Source: Caenorhabditis remanei
Taxonomy: Eukaryota > Nematoda > Chromadorea > Rhabditida > Rhabditidae
NCBI RefSeq assembly: GCF_010183535.1
Contig: NC_071333.1
Location: 13,576,587 to 13,640,586, forward strand
Reading direction: 5' to 3'
DNA length: 64,000 bases
A program made the translations under genes and the position numbers. Position 1 is the first letter of the stretch. Each line of letters starts with the position of its first letter. The notes beneath the pieces are model-generated. The model was not told the DNA's origin, did not search any database, and saw nothing but the letters and a program-made list of their open reading frames with translations. This document shows, piece by piece, positions 45,299 to 59,130 of the stretch.

Positions 45299-45796
45299 TA
45301 TGACGTAGACTTCTGAAATTTTTAAAATAATTTTTTAAACCTATCTACCAAGCAAAGGAGTTAAAAGTTAAAATGAAGTCAAGCCGAAATCAAATGCTAA
45401 GCTAGTGTTGTTAGCAGAGGTTGAAGGAAAAGAAGTGAAGATTAATGGTCATAGCAACCTATGCAATTTTCTAATGACCGGTTCCACATCATTGGCGCCA
45501 GTCAGAACTCAGACAAGGAGGCCCCAATTTTATTCTCAGAGAAGACTGTCAGATGGCAGAAATGCGAATAAAACATCTGGATCGCTCAAAAGGGTTTTAT
45601 CCAATTTTTTTTTGAAATGGGATATTTTGAAGGTTGGCCCAATGTTTGTAAAAAACTCCTGCCTTAAATGTATGTATTTTCCACACAACAATGTGTTTTT
45701 CTAGAAACATTTATTGAGACATCGAAATAGGAAAGAAAAGAAGAAATTTTATATAAAAATGTTTCGTAGAACAAAAAAGGGCAATCAAAGTGCTGC
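45299..45796 (-). other. Gap between two same-strand membrane genes
   Basis: AATAAA (minus strand, 45710-45715) lies about 85 nt after the stop of the upstream gene, and an acceptor at about 45317 precedes the next ATG. A 480-nt spacing is long but possible for a nematode operon. Confidence 0.4.
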
Positions 45797-47819
45797 TCAG
45801 AGGTCTTCAGATACTCTAATTTGGTCGGTGTGCATAGCCGGAGTGGTTTCGGTCGGGTGCTCGTGCGCATTCGTCGCCGCTCCTCCTTCTCCTGCTGCAA
45901 TGTCTTCGCCGCCTAGTTCTACTCGGTCGCCTTCTCCTTCTTCTTCCATTCCATTGTCCTCGCCGCCGCACGATCCCATAACCTTAAGACCGAGAGACCG
46001 ACAATAGCCTTTCGACGTCCTTCGTTCCAAGTCCTTTTTTTGACACACACAGCATCTGCATTCCATTTCGTCTTTGTTCGATCTGAGCGTCGCTGCCTTA
46101 ATTTGAAGCATGTAGATAATGATGAACCCGATTGGGTGGACACTGATGAGCCATTTCGCCAGAACATCAAATCCTGAAATAAAAGAATGGTGTTTTAATT
46201 TTTGGCCGCTGCTTGGTTTACCATTCAAACGAAAGCCAGGAAAACCATTGATGAGCAAGTATTGGGTAGGGATGTAAAGGAGGATGAAGTCATTGATGAA
46301 CTGAAATAGAAGAACATTATTGAAATTTTCTTCTGTATCAATCTTACATGTGGTTCGATATTCTTAGAAACATATTTACGAAAAAAGAAATGGTTGCATT
46401 CCTCCAGGTCGTCCTCCCATCGACGAATATTATATGAGTTTTTAATAATCCGGCCGAGATTCACGAACAATAAGCATGAACCAGCTACAGTAAGAAACCG
46501 TTGCATTCCTGTGAACTCAAATATATCCCATCCAACGTTCGGGTCTATAAATGGCTCTGCGAACTAAAAAAAAATAGGAAGGTTAGATTGAAAGTGTGAA
46601 TTATAATTTTCAAACTCACTATTCCGTAGGGGAATTGGATTTCAGCTACGAAAAGAACTGACGAGTAGGCGAAAATGAGTACATATACGCAAAATGAGGT
46701 GAGCTCCAAGAAAAATGGTTTCTTGAAATCCATATGTCCGCGGTTCTGACACTCGAGGAAGCGATATTTGTAGTTATGAACCAGACGATGATAGTAGACT
46801 GAATTTTGAAATAAGTTATCTAATGAATCTTTTAATGGACTTTTGTCAAATTAGCATCGTAGGAGGTCTATAAAGGAGCCGCCTTCTAGTGTTTATAAAA
46901 GTTAATCTTCTCCTGAGGTTTATGGATCTTAGGATCTTACAAATTTGTTAATCAATAATATCATCCCTCTAATCAGATGATCTTTTTCGTAAATGTCTTT
47001 ATTTTTTGAAATAAGAGAAACAAATAATTTTTAGTAGACTTGCAAAACTCAAATTAGCTCCCTTCGATAAACAGCCGAAAATCATAACCTTTTCTTGTCT
47101 AGGAAATTCTCGGCATTTTACAAATATATTATCAATAAGAACTGAACAACAGAGTAGTATTATAAATTCACGACACTGCGCCGCATGGCATTAAAGGCGC
47201 ATCTAAATGGTTCGAAATGGTCTTGAAGCGAAAAAAATTATTTGCATTTATTTTTAGACCTGCAAAGCTCGAAAATACGGTATTTGATCTTTTTCAACTA
47301 CGAGACCACTCCGCCAAATTTCTGATAAATTAGATGCGCATTTGAAGCCATGCGGCGCAGTGTTGTGAATTTATAATAACACTTTGTAAACGTCAACACG
47401 ATCAACAATAACTTGAACACAAGAAATACACAAAAATAAAAGCATGCGAGCCCAATTATAGTTACCCTTATTATATCAAACTCACAAATAGCAAAGCCCA
47501 TTGAAAGAACTTGTAGGGAGCCTGAGGCATGACAGAACAATCCTTTCCAGAACGGTTTCACAATAACTTGGAATAGAGCAAACACGATTTGTCCGATCGA
47601 GTGTGGCAACGCGCTTAAAGTTAATCTTGCATGTCCTCTCTTCCTAAGATTGACTTACAATCTGAGTAGGAATCGTCGGTAGTCATCCTTGTAGACGTTG
47701 AACGAGCACGGATTGTAGGAGATGCTGGCCGAGTGCCAGAGGAACACAAAGTAAACGACACCCAGGGCAATGAGCAAAACGACGAATAAAAATATCTGAA
47801 ATACCATGAGCCACACCAT
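45797..47819 (-). CDS. Polytopic membrane protein with acidic Cys-containing tail, 379 residues
   Basis: Six exons on the minus strand: 47819-47659, 47613-47486, 46798-46620, 46563-46348, 46300-46222 and 46173-45797. All joins keep phase. Hydrophobic segments are near residues 3-30, 55-75, 80-98, 130-150, 176-196, 230-250 and 262-282, so six or seven passes. A tail of about 100 residues has a CRCCVCQKK cluster and then a Glu/Gly-rich stretch. The topology resembles a receptor or channel, but no diagnostic motif is seen. The second intron (687 nt) holds a 221-bp MITE. The start is uncertain because the frame is open upstream through about 47933 after a TTTATGCAG acceptor, and an exon-like stretch at 48110-48040 could supply a longer N-terminus. 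Confidence 0.65.
47158..47378. mobile_element. MITE with about 48-bp terminal inverted repeats
   Basis: TATTATAAATTCAC...CTGCGCCGCATGGC...GCGCATCTAA at 47158-47206 is mirrored at 47330-47378 with only a few mismatches. It lies in the second intron of the 379-residue membrane gene. The flanks suggest a short TA-type duplication, though not clearly. Confidence 0.8.
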
Positions 47820-48605
47820 GGCTCTTGAAATTACCTGAAAGAAGAAATGGGTTTGTTGTCGTGTAATGAAGCATTTGAAAAAAGAGAGAGAACTCCTAAT
47901 AAGCAGTCGTCCTATTGAGCAGGCGTCTGCATAAATAAATGAGAGAGCAAAAAGAAGAGATGTTGATAACAAGATATGAATGAGAAAAGAGGGCGGAGTT
48001 TCGAGTCGTGCATGATGTGGGCGGAGCGTCGAGTCGAGTTCATGGAAGGATCCAGCAACGACTTAAGGGCGGTGGATAGCTCAGTGTACGCGTAGAAGCA
48101 GAAATAGACTGAAATATAAAGTGTACTGATGTGACATTTTGTTCTTAAATCCATGGAGGATTGTTTTGCTACGTAAGCACATCGTATAGAATCGTGCAGT
48201 TAATAAGGGTGTCTGCGCTATTTTAGATTCTGATTGGGCATTGGTATAAGCTCGGAGATCAAATGTCTGCACACGTCAGTTAGCAAGCCAAAACAGTTTT
48301 TTTGGTTTCGACAGAGTGTAAAATGTTGGTAAATGCGGTATCAGTCTAAGCCAACGTACGTCATAATGTATTTCTGAATGACTGATCTTGTTGAAGATTT
48401 TGCGAAAGAAAAGTAGGATTACATTTTCTTCAAATATCATACACCTAGAGAAGGGGATAAGAAAGTGAAATTTATTTTCTTATTGAATCGAAAATTGAGG
48501 GGATCAAAAATACAAACATGGAGAGTAGGTTGATGTCTATGAAAATGGAAAACGAAAATTCAAGCAGAAAGAAAAATCTAAACGGGTAATTTAGTTTAAG
48601 GTTGT
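47820..48605. other. Interval between minus-strand genes
   Basis: It includes an exon-like stretch (48112-47912, minus) opening after TATATTTCAG and encoding a hydrophobic and then Ser/Arg-rich peptide. This may be an N-terminal exon of the membrane gene at 45797-47819, but no phase-consistent join was found. The rest is the 3' flank of the thrombospondin-repeat gene and its neighbour's promoter. Confidence 0.35.
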
Positions 48606-51600
48606 CTAGGTGGACGATGGAAGAATTGTAAAAATAGGCTTCCGTCTCTCCGAGTGTCCAGATTGACAAGGTGTGCTTTGGCACGGCTCGGAGTCTGAAT
48701 CGATTCCAGCACCACACTTTGTGTCTCTGAAACAGAACACGCGAAAAATTAGTCATCAGCATTCTTTCTAACCCGCAGGGACAACGTCTTCTCCTCATCC
48801 GTCGTCCTTCTCCACAAGTTGCGGTGCAAACGCTCCACTGGGACCATCTCGTCCAGTCACACTGAAAAAAGATAATTGAAAAGTTTTCTGCAAAGTTTCA
48901 TCTTTTTTTGTGGCAATGGGTAATTGAAGTCAAAATTACTTGAACGTCACCGATGGAGCTTTCAATTTTTGATTTTGACTCTTCTTCTTTTTCTTTTTCC
49001 TCCAAAATCTCAGTGTCTGTCCCTGCAGCATCTTCTTCGCTGAGAAGTTTATCCAAATTATTTTCTATCTGAAATAAAAACACAAAAAAGTTTTCTTGTA
49101 TTCTTGATGGGTCATGTTTCAAAGAACACACCTCTCTGTCTGTTTCCTCGTTACTTTGCTCAATGAAGCCGGTTGCGTTGCAGGGCTCTTCTTCATGAGG
49201 TTTTCCAACACACTCGCAATTACTCACCAATTCTGAGTCTAAAAACACAAAATATAGCTATACGTTTTGAGGGAATTGGCACAATTGTCTCGTGCTGCAT
49301 AATCATCGAAAATTGTGAAAGTTCAATTAATTTCAATGCACTTTTCAAAAAGTACATCCGATTTGCTGACATGGTCATGTTCTAAACCTTTTTCACCAAT
49401 ACAGAACCGCTTTCTTTCCCTTGTAGAGTTGCCGTGACATTTGCTCCAATCTGACCATTTCGACCAGTGACACACCTAAAATGTTCGTTCTTTTTGCCTT
49501 TAGGGAAAAAACGAGAAGAGACAAACATTTCGTAATCCCTCCCCTTTCTAAAAGTGCAAATGCTCATTTCGATGCTAATTCTCTCCTCCAACGTTCCAGC
49601 TCCCTTTTTTTCGTTCATCTCATTTTTCGGGGGGAAGAAACGAAAGTAATTGGAAATTGCCAGTTCGGGAGGAAAAGTGGAACAAATTAAAATTCCAAAT
49701 TCCACAAAAAATTTGCAACCGGAATTTGGAATTGGGTGGAGAAGGGAGGTCTTTTACGAAGAAAATAAGCAAGAGATCTAAAAGACCAAGAGAACCCACT
49801 TTATAGGGAAATTCGGTTGTTTCAAATGCTTCTGCATTGTCCTTTTTGCTGTATGTTTGGGAGTCTTTGCCGCCTCGAAGCTGGAATAAAATTTTATGAG
49901 TTAAAAGGAAGAGGTCATGAGTTAACCTGCACACGACCGATTACAGAGTCAATTGGAACATATTCATCTTGGGAAGGAAGCCGTCGATTGTTGTCATTAC
50001 CTCCACCTCTTCCTCTATGGGGTACTGAAAATTTGGTTTTCAAGAAGGTTTCGAAGAGTTACCATGTTTACCTGGAGGATTGTGAAAAGCACCAGTTCTA
50101 CCTCTGAATTCTTGTCTTTCTCTTGAGTTTTGTAAGCTTGCCGCATTTCCAAACCTTCCTGTGGAATCACCATAGCAATTCTGAAAAAGAAATTGTTCCT
50201 ATGTCACCAATAGTCTGCTTACTTGATCCATAGGACATGGTCGTTCTTGATTGTCATCCCCATTTCCACAATCACATGTTGAATCTGGACGCATCGGTCC
50301 ACCATGACCAATCGGACTCCTGTCACAGAAACGACGACGAACTTCTTTCCCTGGCTAAACACTTCTTATATGCATTACTCATCTAATCTTTTCCAGGAAT
50401 ATCTACTTACTCTACATCTCATACATCCACACCATTCTCCCCATTCTGACCATTCACATCTTCCAACTGGGTCTTGGCAGGGGTTTGGTTCAAGACAAGG
50501 TCTCGTCTGGAATGTATCCCCTGGACAATGGCACTGCGGTGTTGCCTGGATTCCAAAAAGAACTTGTCGTTTTCCTCGATGTATTTCCACTGGCACTATT
50601 GGGCTTAAGCCTGCAAGCAGATTTGGCGCGAGGGCCCCTTGTCCGATTGATGCCGTCACATAAGTACCCCGAGGATTATCCTGAATATTATGAAAGCATT
50701 AGTGTATGTTTTTGTGTGATCTCTCACTTGGAAGCTGATTGGAGGTGGTGCAGGAGAGTGTCCCTCCATAGAACACACTCGATTACGTTTTGACACCCCA
50801 TCTCTTCCGCATCCAATGCACGGAGACCATTCAGTCCATCTATTCCAAACACAGCAGGGACCTGTAGACAGAAAATTTATGAACTTTATGAAACCGGATA
50901 CACACCTGCATCGCAAACTTTTGTTTCCATCTCTGGCCCGTCACAGGTACCACCAAGTTGTGGTTCCGGACTCAACGGCCGGAAAGGTGCTAATCGAGTC
51001 TGCAAAATTGTCTGATAGGATGTAAAGGAAGGAAATGTTCTTTACCTCATTCGTTCTACGATACTTGGAAATTGTTTTTGCACGCGCAATAAGAGCTTCT
51101 TTGGCTTCTGCAAAAACGGAAGTACAAATGGGGGGAGATGGATCAAATAATACAATTTCTTCTCGTTTTCTTCTTCTCGAAAAACAATTTAAACTATAAA
51201 TGTTGGTTGAAAAAAACGTGACTTGGACTAAAAAATACAAAAATTGTGTGCCTTGTGATCAGAGGTGGCAGAAACCAATGTACATATTCGTTTATCCACA
51301 AATCTCACCATGTTTTTCTAGGGAGTCATCTCTTTCCAGTTCTTCAAGGGTTGGAAGTTGCAGGAAGTCATCAGTAATACATTTCCGTGTTCTCTCACAA
51401 ACACCTTGTCCACAGCTAACAGAACACCCACTCCACGGACTCCAATCTCCCCAATATGGACAAGAAGCCACCTGACAGAAACGCATTTCTTCAGAGGGAC
51501 CCGTGCACTCATTTCCACTGTCGCATTTCCGGAGACTGGAAAACATCAAAAATGAAAAACTTCACAGTATCCAATAACATACCGTTTCTGTGTTCCTTGA

Positions 51601-54170
51601 CCACAAGTTGTTGAGCAATCTGCCCATTCACCCCATTCTTCCCATTTCGGACAATCTCGATAAGGACAACTCATTTGGTCCTGAGCTGGTCCATCACATG
51701 CATTGTTGTTGTCAGCGTTCAAACATTTTCTAAACATACTTAAATACTGAATTTAGATATTTGTTACCTATTTCTAAGCCGTATAGATTCCTCTCCACAT
51801 CTCTCATCACATACTGTCCATGAAGTCCATTGTGACCAACTGGGACATGGTTGTTGATTGCAGAGAACCTTCTCCTCAGAAGCACCTTCACAACTAACTC
51901 CGTCTATGCATTCACGGGTACGGTACTAAAAATATTGTTTTTCAGAGTATCAAACTCATAAACAAAAAATACCGTATGTCCTGCTCCACATTCTTTGCTA
52001 CATTTCTCCCATTGCCCCCAGGGACTCCAATGTGGGCACGGTCCCTTGTCACAAGGCCTCTCTTCAGTTGCCGGTCCCGGACAAAGTAAGCCATTCTGAA
52101 GTGAATAGCTTTTACCTTTTCGCTTGTTTACTTTTGCTTTCTTTCTTTTTTCTATTTTTAGCTTCATTGACACATAACCTCAATTATCGTCGCCTCACCT
52201 GACAGATTCGCGACCGTCTTTCGATTCCTCTGCCACAAGAGTTGCCACAACCTGTCCAAGACGTCCATGACGACCAAGTGGGACATGGGAGCAAGGCTTT
52301 GCATGCCTCAACTTCCTGGAATGTTCAAAAATGTTGTTTTTCTATCTATTTTTTGCTTGTTCCCTCCGGAAACCCGTCTCAACAAGTACGTGTTGCTATT
52401 GAAGGTGAATGTGTACAAACGTCTCTGCGGACGCTCTAATTGGCCTTTCAAAATGATGCAACATATAACTTCTTCTCCGGCTAGTTCCGAAGAAGATGAT
52501 TGGATGAAAGCGAATTTCGGTTGGCGGGCAAAAAGGCAAACAGTTTCACAATAGATTTTACCATGGGGGGATATCAAATAAACATATATCTTCTCATGCA
52601 ATACTTTATGACTCACCACACTAGGACCTTCACAATTCCGCCCAGTTTGGCATACTCTGCTACGTTGAATCTCTCCAACACCACAAGTTGCTGTACACAA
52701 AGACCACGGACTCCACAGAGTCCAGACTGAACATTCAGGAACTTGACAAGGTATCGTGGCAGGACCAATACATGTAATACCGCCTGGAAAACAAAAATTG
52801 TGAATGAAATTTTTAAGATAGCACTACTAACCAAGACACTGTCTAGTCCGAAGTGATATTCCACAGCTTGCAGAGCATTCCGACCATTCCGTCCATTCTT
52901 GCATTGGTGGAGAAGCTTGGCCAGGAGGGGCGACGTGATAGCAGTCATCGTTCATCTGAATTTAGTTCTGATTGACATTAAACTTTAATCAAAACTAACG
53001 CATGGCCTCTTCGGAGCACAAGGATCCCCTTGTCTTGCCGGGCATGGGGCCGTATCGAGTTGATAAAGAGTACGTGCACAAGCTGCGTTCGCTGAAAAAA
53101 AACGCCATAAAAGTTCAATGAACAGGTAATTATAAAACGAGAAAAAAGTGAAAATAATTACGCAAGCATGGATTCCCAGACGCCACCGGCGAAGCACTCA
53201 TTTGTTGAGAAGATTGTTGTCCTCGATGAAGAACCGTTGGACGAATTGGTCTTTCGGATTCTTCGGTTTCATCGATCGTTTTCAGATATTCTCGATCTCT
53301 TTGACGATCGGTGTCATCTCCACGTTCACGTTCATGAGATGATTGGTGGAAGCGTGGACCATCGTTGAAAGGATCTCGAGGTAGTTCTTGTCGGTTTTTG
53401 GCTGCTTGGATTTCCACTTCTTCAATACTTCGCATTACCTGAAAGTAAAATTGTGGAAAAAACATTTTGATAGAAACAAAACTAACTGCATAACGCTCTC
53501 CTTCCAACTTAAACTCATCATCAGACCCAACATGATCTCGACTTTCTGGAAAGAATGCATCGGCCAGTCGGGCCATATTGTCATTCTCTGAAATTTTCTT
53601 TCCTCTACCTGTCTTCTTTCATACTACTCACTAGACTCTCTACCATCCAACAAAGCATCTCTATGCAGTTTGGTTATCCTGTGGGTGATATCACTAGCAG
53701 TAAATGGTGGACACTTTTCCAGTAGCTCGTATATAATAGACAACGGGGCTAATGTTGCATCTGGATGAATTTCAGCATCTTTAGTTTCATTGAATAACGT
53801 GCATACACCGAGTAACTGAAAAATAGTGTTTGGGTTTAAAAAAAACCTTGGAGAGAATGAAAACTCACATCATTCTCGTCTTTAGTAAATTGAGCAATGA
53901 AGCAATATTGCATATCTTCTATACATCTTTCTACACACCTTTCGGCAGAGACCAGCTCCACTCTGGAAACGTATTTGATATTGAGTATAGCTAAAAAATG
54001 TTATACCTTTGAAGTATGGCATTTGAGTGTACTTTGTAGTGTCTTCTTGTGCAAACCCGTAATGAAGATACTGTAACACAACTTTTGAAATTCTTGAAAA
54101 TGATTGATAACTTACCTAATGAAAGACACTGCGCGAGCAGTAAAAACAGAAATATGGTACGTCTCTTCAT
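48606..54170 (-). CDS. Secreted protein with about ten thrombospondin type-1 repeats
   Basis: ATG at 54170 starts a signal peptide (MKRRTIFLFLLLAQCLSL). The first exons are 54170-54116, 54070-54007, 53962-53869, 53815-53632, 53587-53487, 53438 to about 53162, and 53091 to about 53000, in phase. The N-terminal part has a Cys pattern (CVERCIEDMQYCFIAQF) like a PAN/apple domain, then an Arg/Glu-rich linker. TSP1 repeats follow, each with WxxWxxC...C.xxC: exons near 52940-52850, 52760-52640, 52310-52200, 52085-51970, 51930-51775, 51735-51590, 51540-51310, 50870-50745, 50660-50410, and a last one at about 48850-48730 (CDWTRWSQWSVCTATCGEG). Stop TAG 48608-48606. Middle exons also encode acidic coiled stretches (49075-48940). 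It is an extracellular matrix or adhesion protein, probably the C. elegans C36B7.5 orthologue. Boundaries between 53000 and 48900 are approximate. Confidence 0.85.
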
Positions 54171-55877
54171 CAACCTTCTTGACCAAGAATATGATAAAAA
54201 AAGAACGGCAACTTCCTCAGCTTGGCAATTTTGTTTGGTGTGAAACGTTCAATCAAATGATGTAAGGCTTTTTCTTCAACGACAATAGTTTATTTGCGGC
54301 CCATTGAGAAGTCATGCAAATTAGGAAATCGGCAAAGTTTGTAAGTGTATGTACATAGTCATAGTAAGCACATCGACATAGAGAAAAAGGAAAAGAAGGT
54401 AAAACCAGATGCCATATTATACCCTTTTTGAAGAAATGGATTCACCAAGAAGAGGGATTCAGGTACTCATGTGTGTATAGAGGAGATCGCAGGGTAGTTA
54501 GGTGCTTGAAAGTGACAATGATTTCACTTTTTTTGTCAAGGAAGCTAATTTTTTTTGAGAGGAAGATTTTGGTCTGATAGAAATATATAGTACAAAACTG
54601 TTGATTTAACTAGTTTCAGTATTCATAAATGAAAGAATATCAATTTTTGAATCCAGTTTTCTGAACGTCAACGAGGAAAATGTGAAAATTGTGTAACAAA
54701 AAAACCGAATAGAGAAAAATCAAAAACCAAGTAAATACTTGAAAATTTTCAGTGAAACGAACAATGTTTCAAAAAGTGAAAACTTGAAACTTGTGGAACG
54801 ACGGTCATTTCCAACATTTCCAATTTCAACTCCAGAAACCACTCTAGAATGAAGTATAGTAACAATTACTCCCGAAAAAGTGTCAAGAAAACTAATAGAA
54901 AAAGTGTTACGTAAAAAGAAGAAGAACGATTGACTGCAAAAGGTACGCTTGCATGGAGGTAAAGCCAGTTACAGTACGAGGACGACGTCGAGGACAACCC
55001 GTGGATGCAAAAAAAGAAGAAAGGCAAAACTAAATTGGTGCCTCGTACTGTCCCTGGCAGCTGGAAAGGCAAATAGAGAGAAAGACTAAAGAGGGGTTGG
55101 TTGTTGAAATTATACATACATGTTTCATCTTCGGGATGGCTTTTTCTCAAGTGACAATCCCATCCAGTCATTATAATGACTTACAACCCAAAATATTGCG
55201 TAATGCAATTTGTTCTCTTGTTCCGATAGCACTTTTCGCAAGGTTAATTCGTATGAAATATTTGATTTTTTTAAATTCACCGAAACATTTTCAAACAGGA
55301 AAAGGTAAATGACACATGACAACATTTCTTACCGTAAGAGTGAAATAAATTAAATAATTTTTGAAATCTTGTGGTTTTAATAGAAGAATCAAACTACTTG
55401 TTTATGTTCTCTGACGTTTCTAATCGGTGACGTGTTGTTGAAGTCCTGTAACAATTTTTGAATAAGTGTTAGGATTCTTGAGTAATTGTCCAACAATTAT
55501 TAGTTGTCACTGTACACTGTTGTCGTAGTTGATTTTTTTTTTTCAAAAACGTTCTTACCCTTTCGTCCGTGTTCAGGACACTAGACTTACAAAACAGAAA
55601 AATTATTCATAAGTGTTTAACAGAATCGATAAAATTAATATCACAAACAAAAACCTCGGAAAAAAGAAACGTTGTCTTTGGAAAAACATCAGAAATTAGT
55701 AATGAGCAGGAGAAGAAAAAGAGATGCTTTGGCAACAATTGTGCTTGAGTGATTATAGCTGAAATTAAGTGGGGGTACCTCGAGATAAAATAACAAAACA
55801 TGTTTTGAGAAAGGAATGACTTAGGGAAATGGCTTTCCGGGATGATTCGATCAAAATGTGTCATGGTATAATTTGTT
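54171..55877. other. Intergenic DNA between the TSP1 gene and CLPTM1
   Basis: Contains the promoter of the minus-strand TSP1 gene and the 3' flank of CLPTM1. Only short frames without splice support were seen on both strands. No repeat or RNA gene was recognised. Confidence 0.45.
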
Positions 55878-58085
55878 CTACTTGTCTTTCTTTGATTCTT
55901 CAATTGCTGGAGTAGCTGTGTCTCCCTCAACTGGCGGTGGAACACCATGTTCGTGCTCTCCAGACGTTCCGTACTCGTTCATACGGGATGGGTCAACACG
56001 GTAGATCCAGCGTTGGTAGAGGTAGATCTGAATTTTGGATTTGGTTAATTACTTCAATTCCCTATTCTATATTCTTTTGCTTACCAGGAAAATAATGTCA
56101 TCTCTGAAGCATCCTATACGGTACAATGTTGGCATCTTGATCACAAATGCGAACAAGTCATCAATGAATGTATTGATGAACTTATATGTTAACATTCTCC
56201 ATGGTAAATGAGCCACTGATTTCAGTTTGTAGTTGATGAACAGCTGAAAATAGAAAATAGTTAGTCTTCAACACTTTTCTGTGATAAACTCACTTGAGGC
56301 GTCATCGTGATGAATCCGAACATCAAAAGATATCCATAAAGCATGTTGAGCACCCACGAATACCATCCACGTTGCTCCACATAGATAATGGAGTAGACAG
56401 CGTACCCGACAAGAAGTGGGAATAGTACCCATGACAAATATCGGAATGCCATTTGGTCATATATCTTTGTATCACTTTCCACGTATGATCCTTTGTCACT
56501 GAACTTTACTCGAGGAAGCAGACCAAACAACAAGTTCTCGCGGTCGAGTTCTACGTTCAACACCTTTGGAATTTTCCAGCACTCGATGAGGAGCCCGATT
56601 CCAACACTCATCTTCACTACGAAGTTTGTCTCGTTGTCGCAGATGTAGAGGAAAACAATAAGAGACTAAAAATAACCGTTTTTAGATCACTACCTATAGT
56701 TTCTAAATTACCTGGAAGATGTTGAACAGGACGGAACGCACAGAAAGTCCCACAAGATCTTTCCTGCTCTTCCAGAACTGAATATCATTCTTGAAAGCCA
56801 AAAGTTCAAGCACTGTATGCAGCATTGACACGACAATAGTGATTCCAAGAAGAATTGGGTTGGTCTCCAGCAAAGCCACTTTAATCGAATCGTCGTCTTC
56901 CTTCTCGGACTGAAGAATGTCACTCCACTGGTTTCTCATCTGAAAAATAAAAAATTCCCACAGAATTCTACCTATTACCTACATTCTGGCTAGCATACAT
57001 CTGATACTTGAATAAGGAGAGTGGGTAGAAGGATACAGAGAGCTTCAATTCCTTCACGGTTTCGTTGATCGGCATATAATCCGCACCAAGGTTCCAATAG
57101 TTGTTGAAAAACAGAATCGGATGATAAAACTCTCCATTCGGTGCGAACTTGAGGTCCTTGTCAAGTGGCGGAGGAACACCACCCTTCTGCCAGTGAGTAT
57201 GGTCATCGACGATGTTGATGGAAATATTTGGATGCCAGAAATTAAGAATCTGAAAATAATACACGTATTAGTAGTTTCATATGGTTAAATTTTCATATGG
57301 TAAAATAACTCACCTCGAATTTCATGATTTCAGCTTTAGCCAAGTCCTCCTCACTTTGTTCACTGACTCCGGTCAACAAATTAGCAGTTTTCTTATAATG
57401 TTTCTTTTTATATCTGTTCAGTTGGTACATTCCATAGACAACCTAAAAATGAAATTATTCAAACTGAGGTCTAATTTTCCTCTAGAATTCTTACCTCTCG
57501 ACGAATATAGTTCTTGTCAGATGGGTTCGGTGATTGTCCAGATTTGACAACAAATGCGTGGAGGTAAAGGGATTGGTTTCGAAGCAACACTTCTGGAGTA
57601 GCGAACGTCTTCTCAAACATGTAAGAGCCATCTCCATTTGGTCCACTTGTCCAGTCACCATACTTTAGTTTCTTTTTCTGGGCGAATAGGTTTCCGTTCT
57701 CGAAATTATTGAATTGAAGTTCCTAAAGCAATACAAATGAACATTCGAAATTCCCGACTAAATAACTCACAGATTCATCCAGGTACATGTATAGATCGAA
57801 GAGTTGTCCGGCAGGGAACAGATTGACAGAAGGTGGGAATGATCGTACATTAGCTGGTGCCGTGGTATTCGTTTTTTGCTGTCCTCCACCAAATTTTCCG
57901 AGCATTGAAGAGATGAAATAAAACATCATGGCTTGTTTGAGAATTGAGAATATCATGGAGCTCCATGTTCTTGGCTGAAATAATTTACGTAAAAGGAATT
58001 AGTTGACTTTCTGAATGAAAATTACCTGCTCTACTTCTCCATTAGGAGCGGCTGCTGGATCAGCAGGCGCTACTGCGTCAGCCAT
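55878..58085 (-). CDS. CLPTM1 family multi-pass membrane protein
   Basis: Nine exons on the minus strand: 58085-58026, 57974-57771, 57722-57495, 57442-57314, 57249-56983, 56939-56712, 56665-56294, 56243-56085 and 56027-55878. All are phase 0 and give 598 residues, the normal family length. Family-typical segments include PPSVNLFPAGQLFDLYMYLDES, WHPNISINIVDDHTHW, LLETNPILLGITIVVSMLH and FRDDIIFLIYLYQRWIYRVDPSRMNE near the C-terminus. Hydrophobic segments cluster at residues about 30-45 and 325-520. CLPTM1 proteins retain client proteins such as GABA-A receptor subunits in the ER in vertebrates; the worm role is inferred. CAG one base before the ATG is a likely SL1 acceptor. The C. elegans match is C36B7.6, from memory. 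Confidence 0.93.
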
Positions 58086-59130
58086 TCTGAAAAATGAAAA
58101 TAAGAATTATTTCAGTAAAAATTAATTTTGATATCGAGAAAGTTCCACAGAAAAAGGTGATTGTAGGTAAAAAATAGTATATGAGAACGTGTACACAAAA
58201 ATCCACAATAGAGCGCAGTTGCCCTCAAGAGGCGACCGAGAACCGATTACCATCGGAGTAAGAGTGTGTGGGGAAAGAAGAGAGAAAATAAAACACGAGA
58301 GACCAGGAAAAAAACGGAGGGTGACGAGAGAAACTATTCTATATGACCCCGTCCTTCGATGACTCTCTTCTCCTGAGAACAACAGAAGAGTAGGGAAAAA
58401 AAGGGGAAGAGGACATTCGTATGTGCAGATTGTGTGTGCGCATACGTCATATAGAAAACCGAGAAGACTCATTAAGAAGATGGAAAGGATTACGTTGAGA
58501 TCATATCGCGGAACAAAAAAGAAAAATGGAAAAAATGAGAATGAACTAATTTATTAGAACAAGTAAAAAAAAAAGAAAAATAGACCAAAAAATGAATTTT
58601 TTTGAAAGCAATGAAATAGACCACAGAATTTTCAAAGAAAGTCACTGTACTTCTCAACTTCACTACTGACACTGGAAATACTGAAGTGAATTCTACTTTA
58701 TTCAACAAGAGGATTTCCGTGTGAAGGAACAGGTGAAAATGAGGAAGTAATCATGAGTATTTCAGCCATTTTTACTTCTCGGAAAGTTTCTTACAAATCT
58801 GCAAGGATTTAAGACATAACACATCTTATTCATCGTATTGCAGTAAGAATGTTATGACCAAATAATCTCAGAAGTATTTTTTCATTCTGGTAATCAGTTT
58901 CTTACTGTCGTTCACAAATTCTTCCACTGCCTATGTAAAGATTTCGATCTCTGCTCAAAGAAGCTCTTTACTATTTCTTGAATCTTGTTTTCATCTCATG
59001 AAAATTTGATAATCTTCTCTCATTTCCGTCTTCTCTCTCCCACTACGCATGTCTTTCTTGTAATTCGACTAGATATTCTTATTTAAAACCCCTCAATAAT
59101 CTCATCCTTCTCCATTTCATTCATTCCAAT
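58086..59130. other. Divergent intergenic region
   Basis: Shared upstream region of CLPTM1 (minus) and the small secreted gene at 59131 (plus). A/G-rich near 58490-58590. TATT TAAAAC near 59081 precedes the small gene. No further gene was found. Confidence 0.4.
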
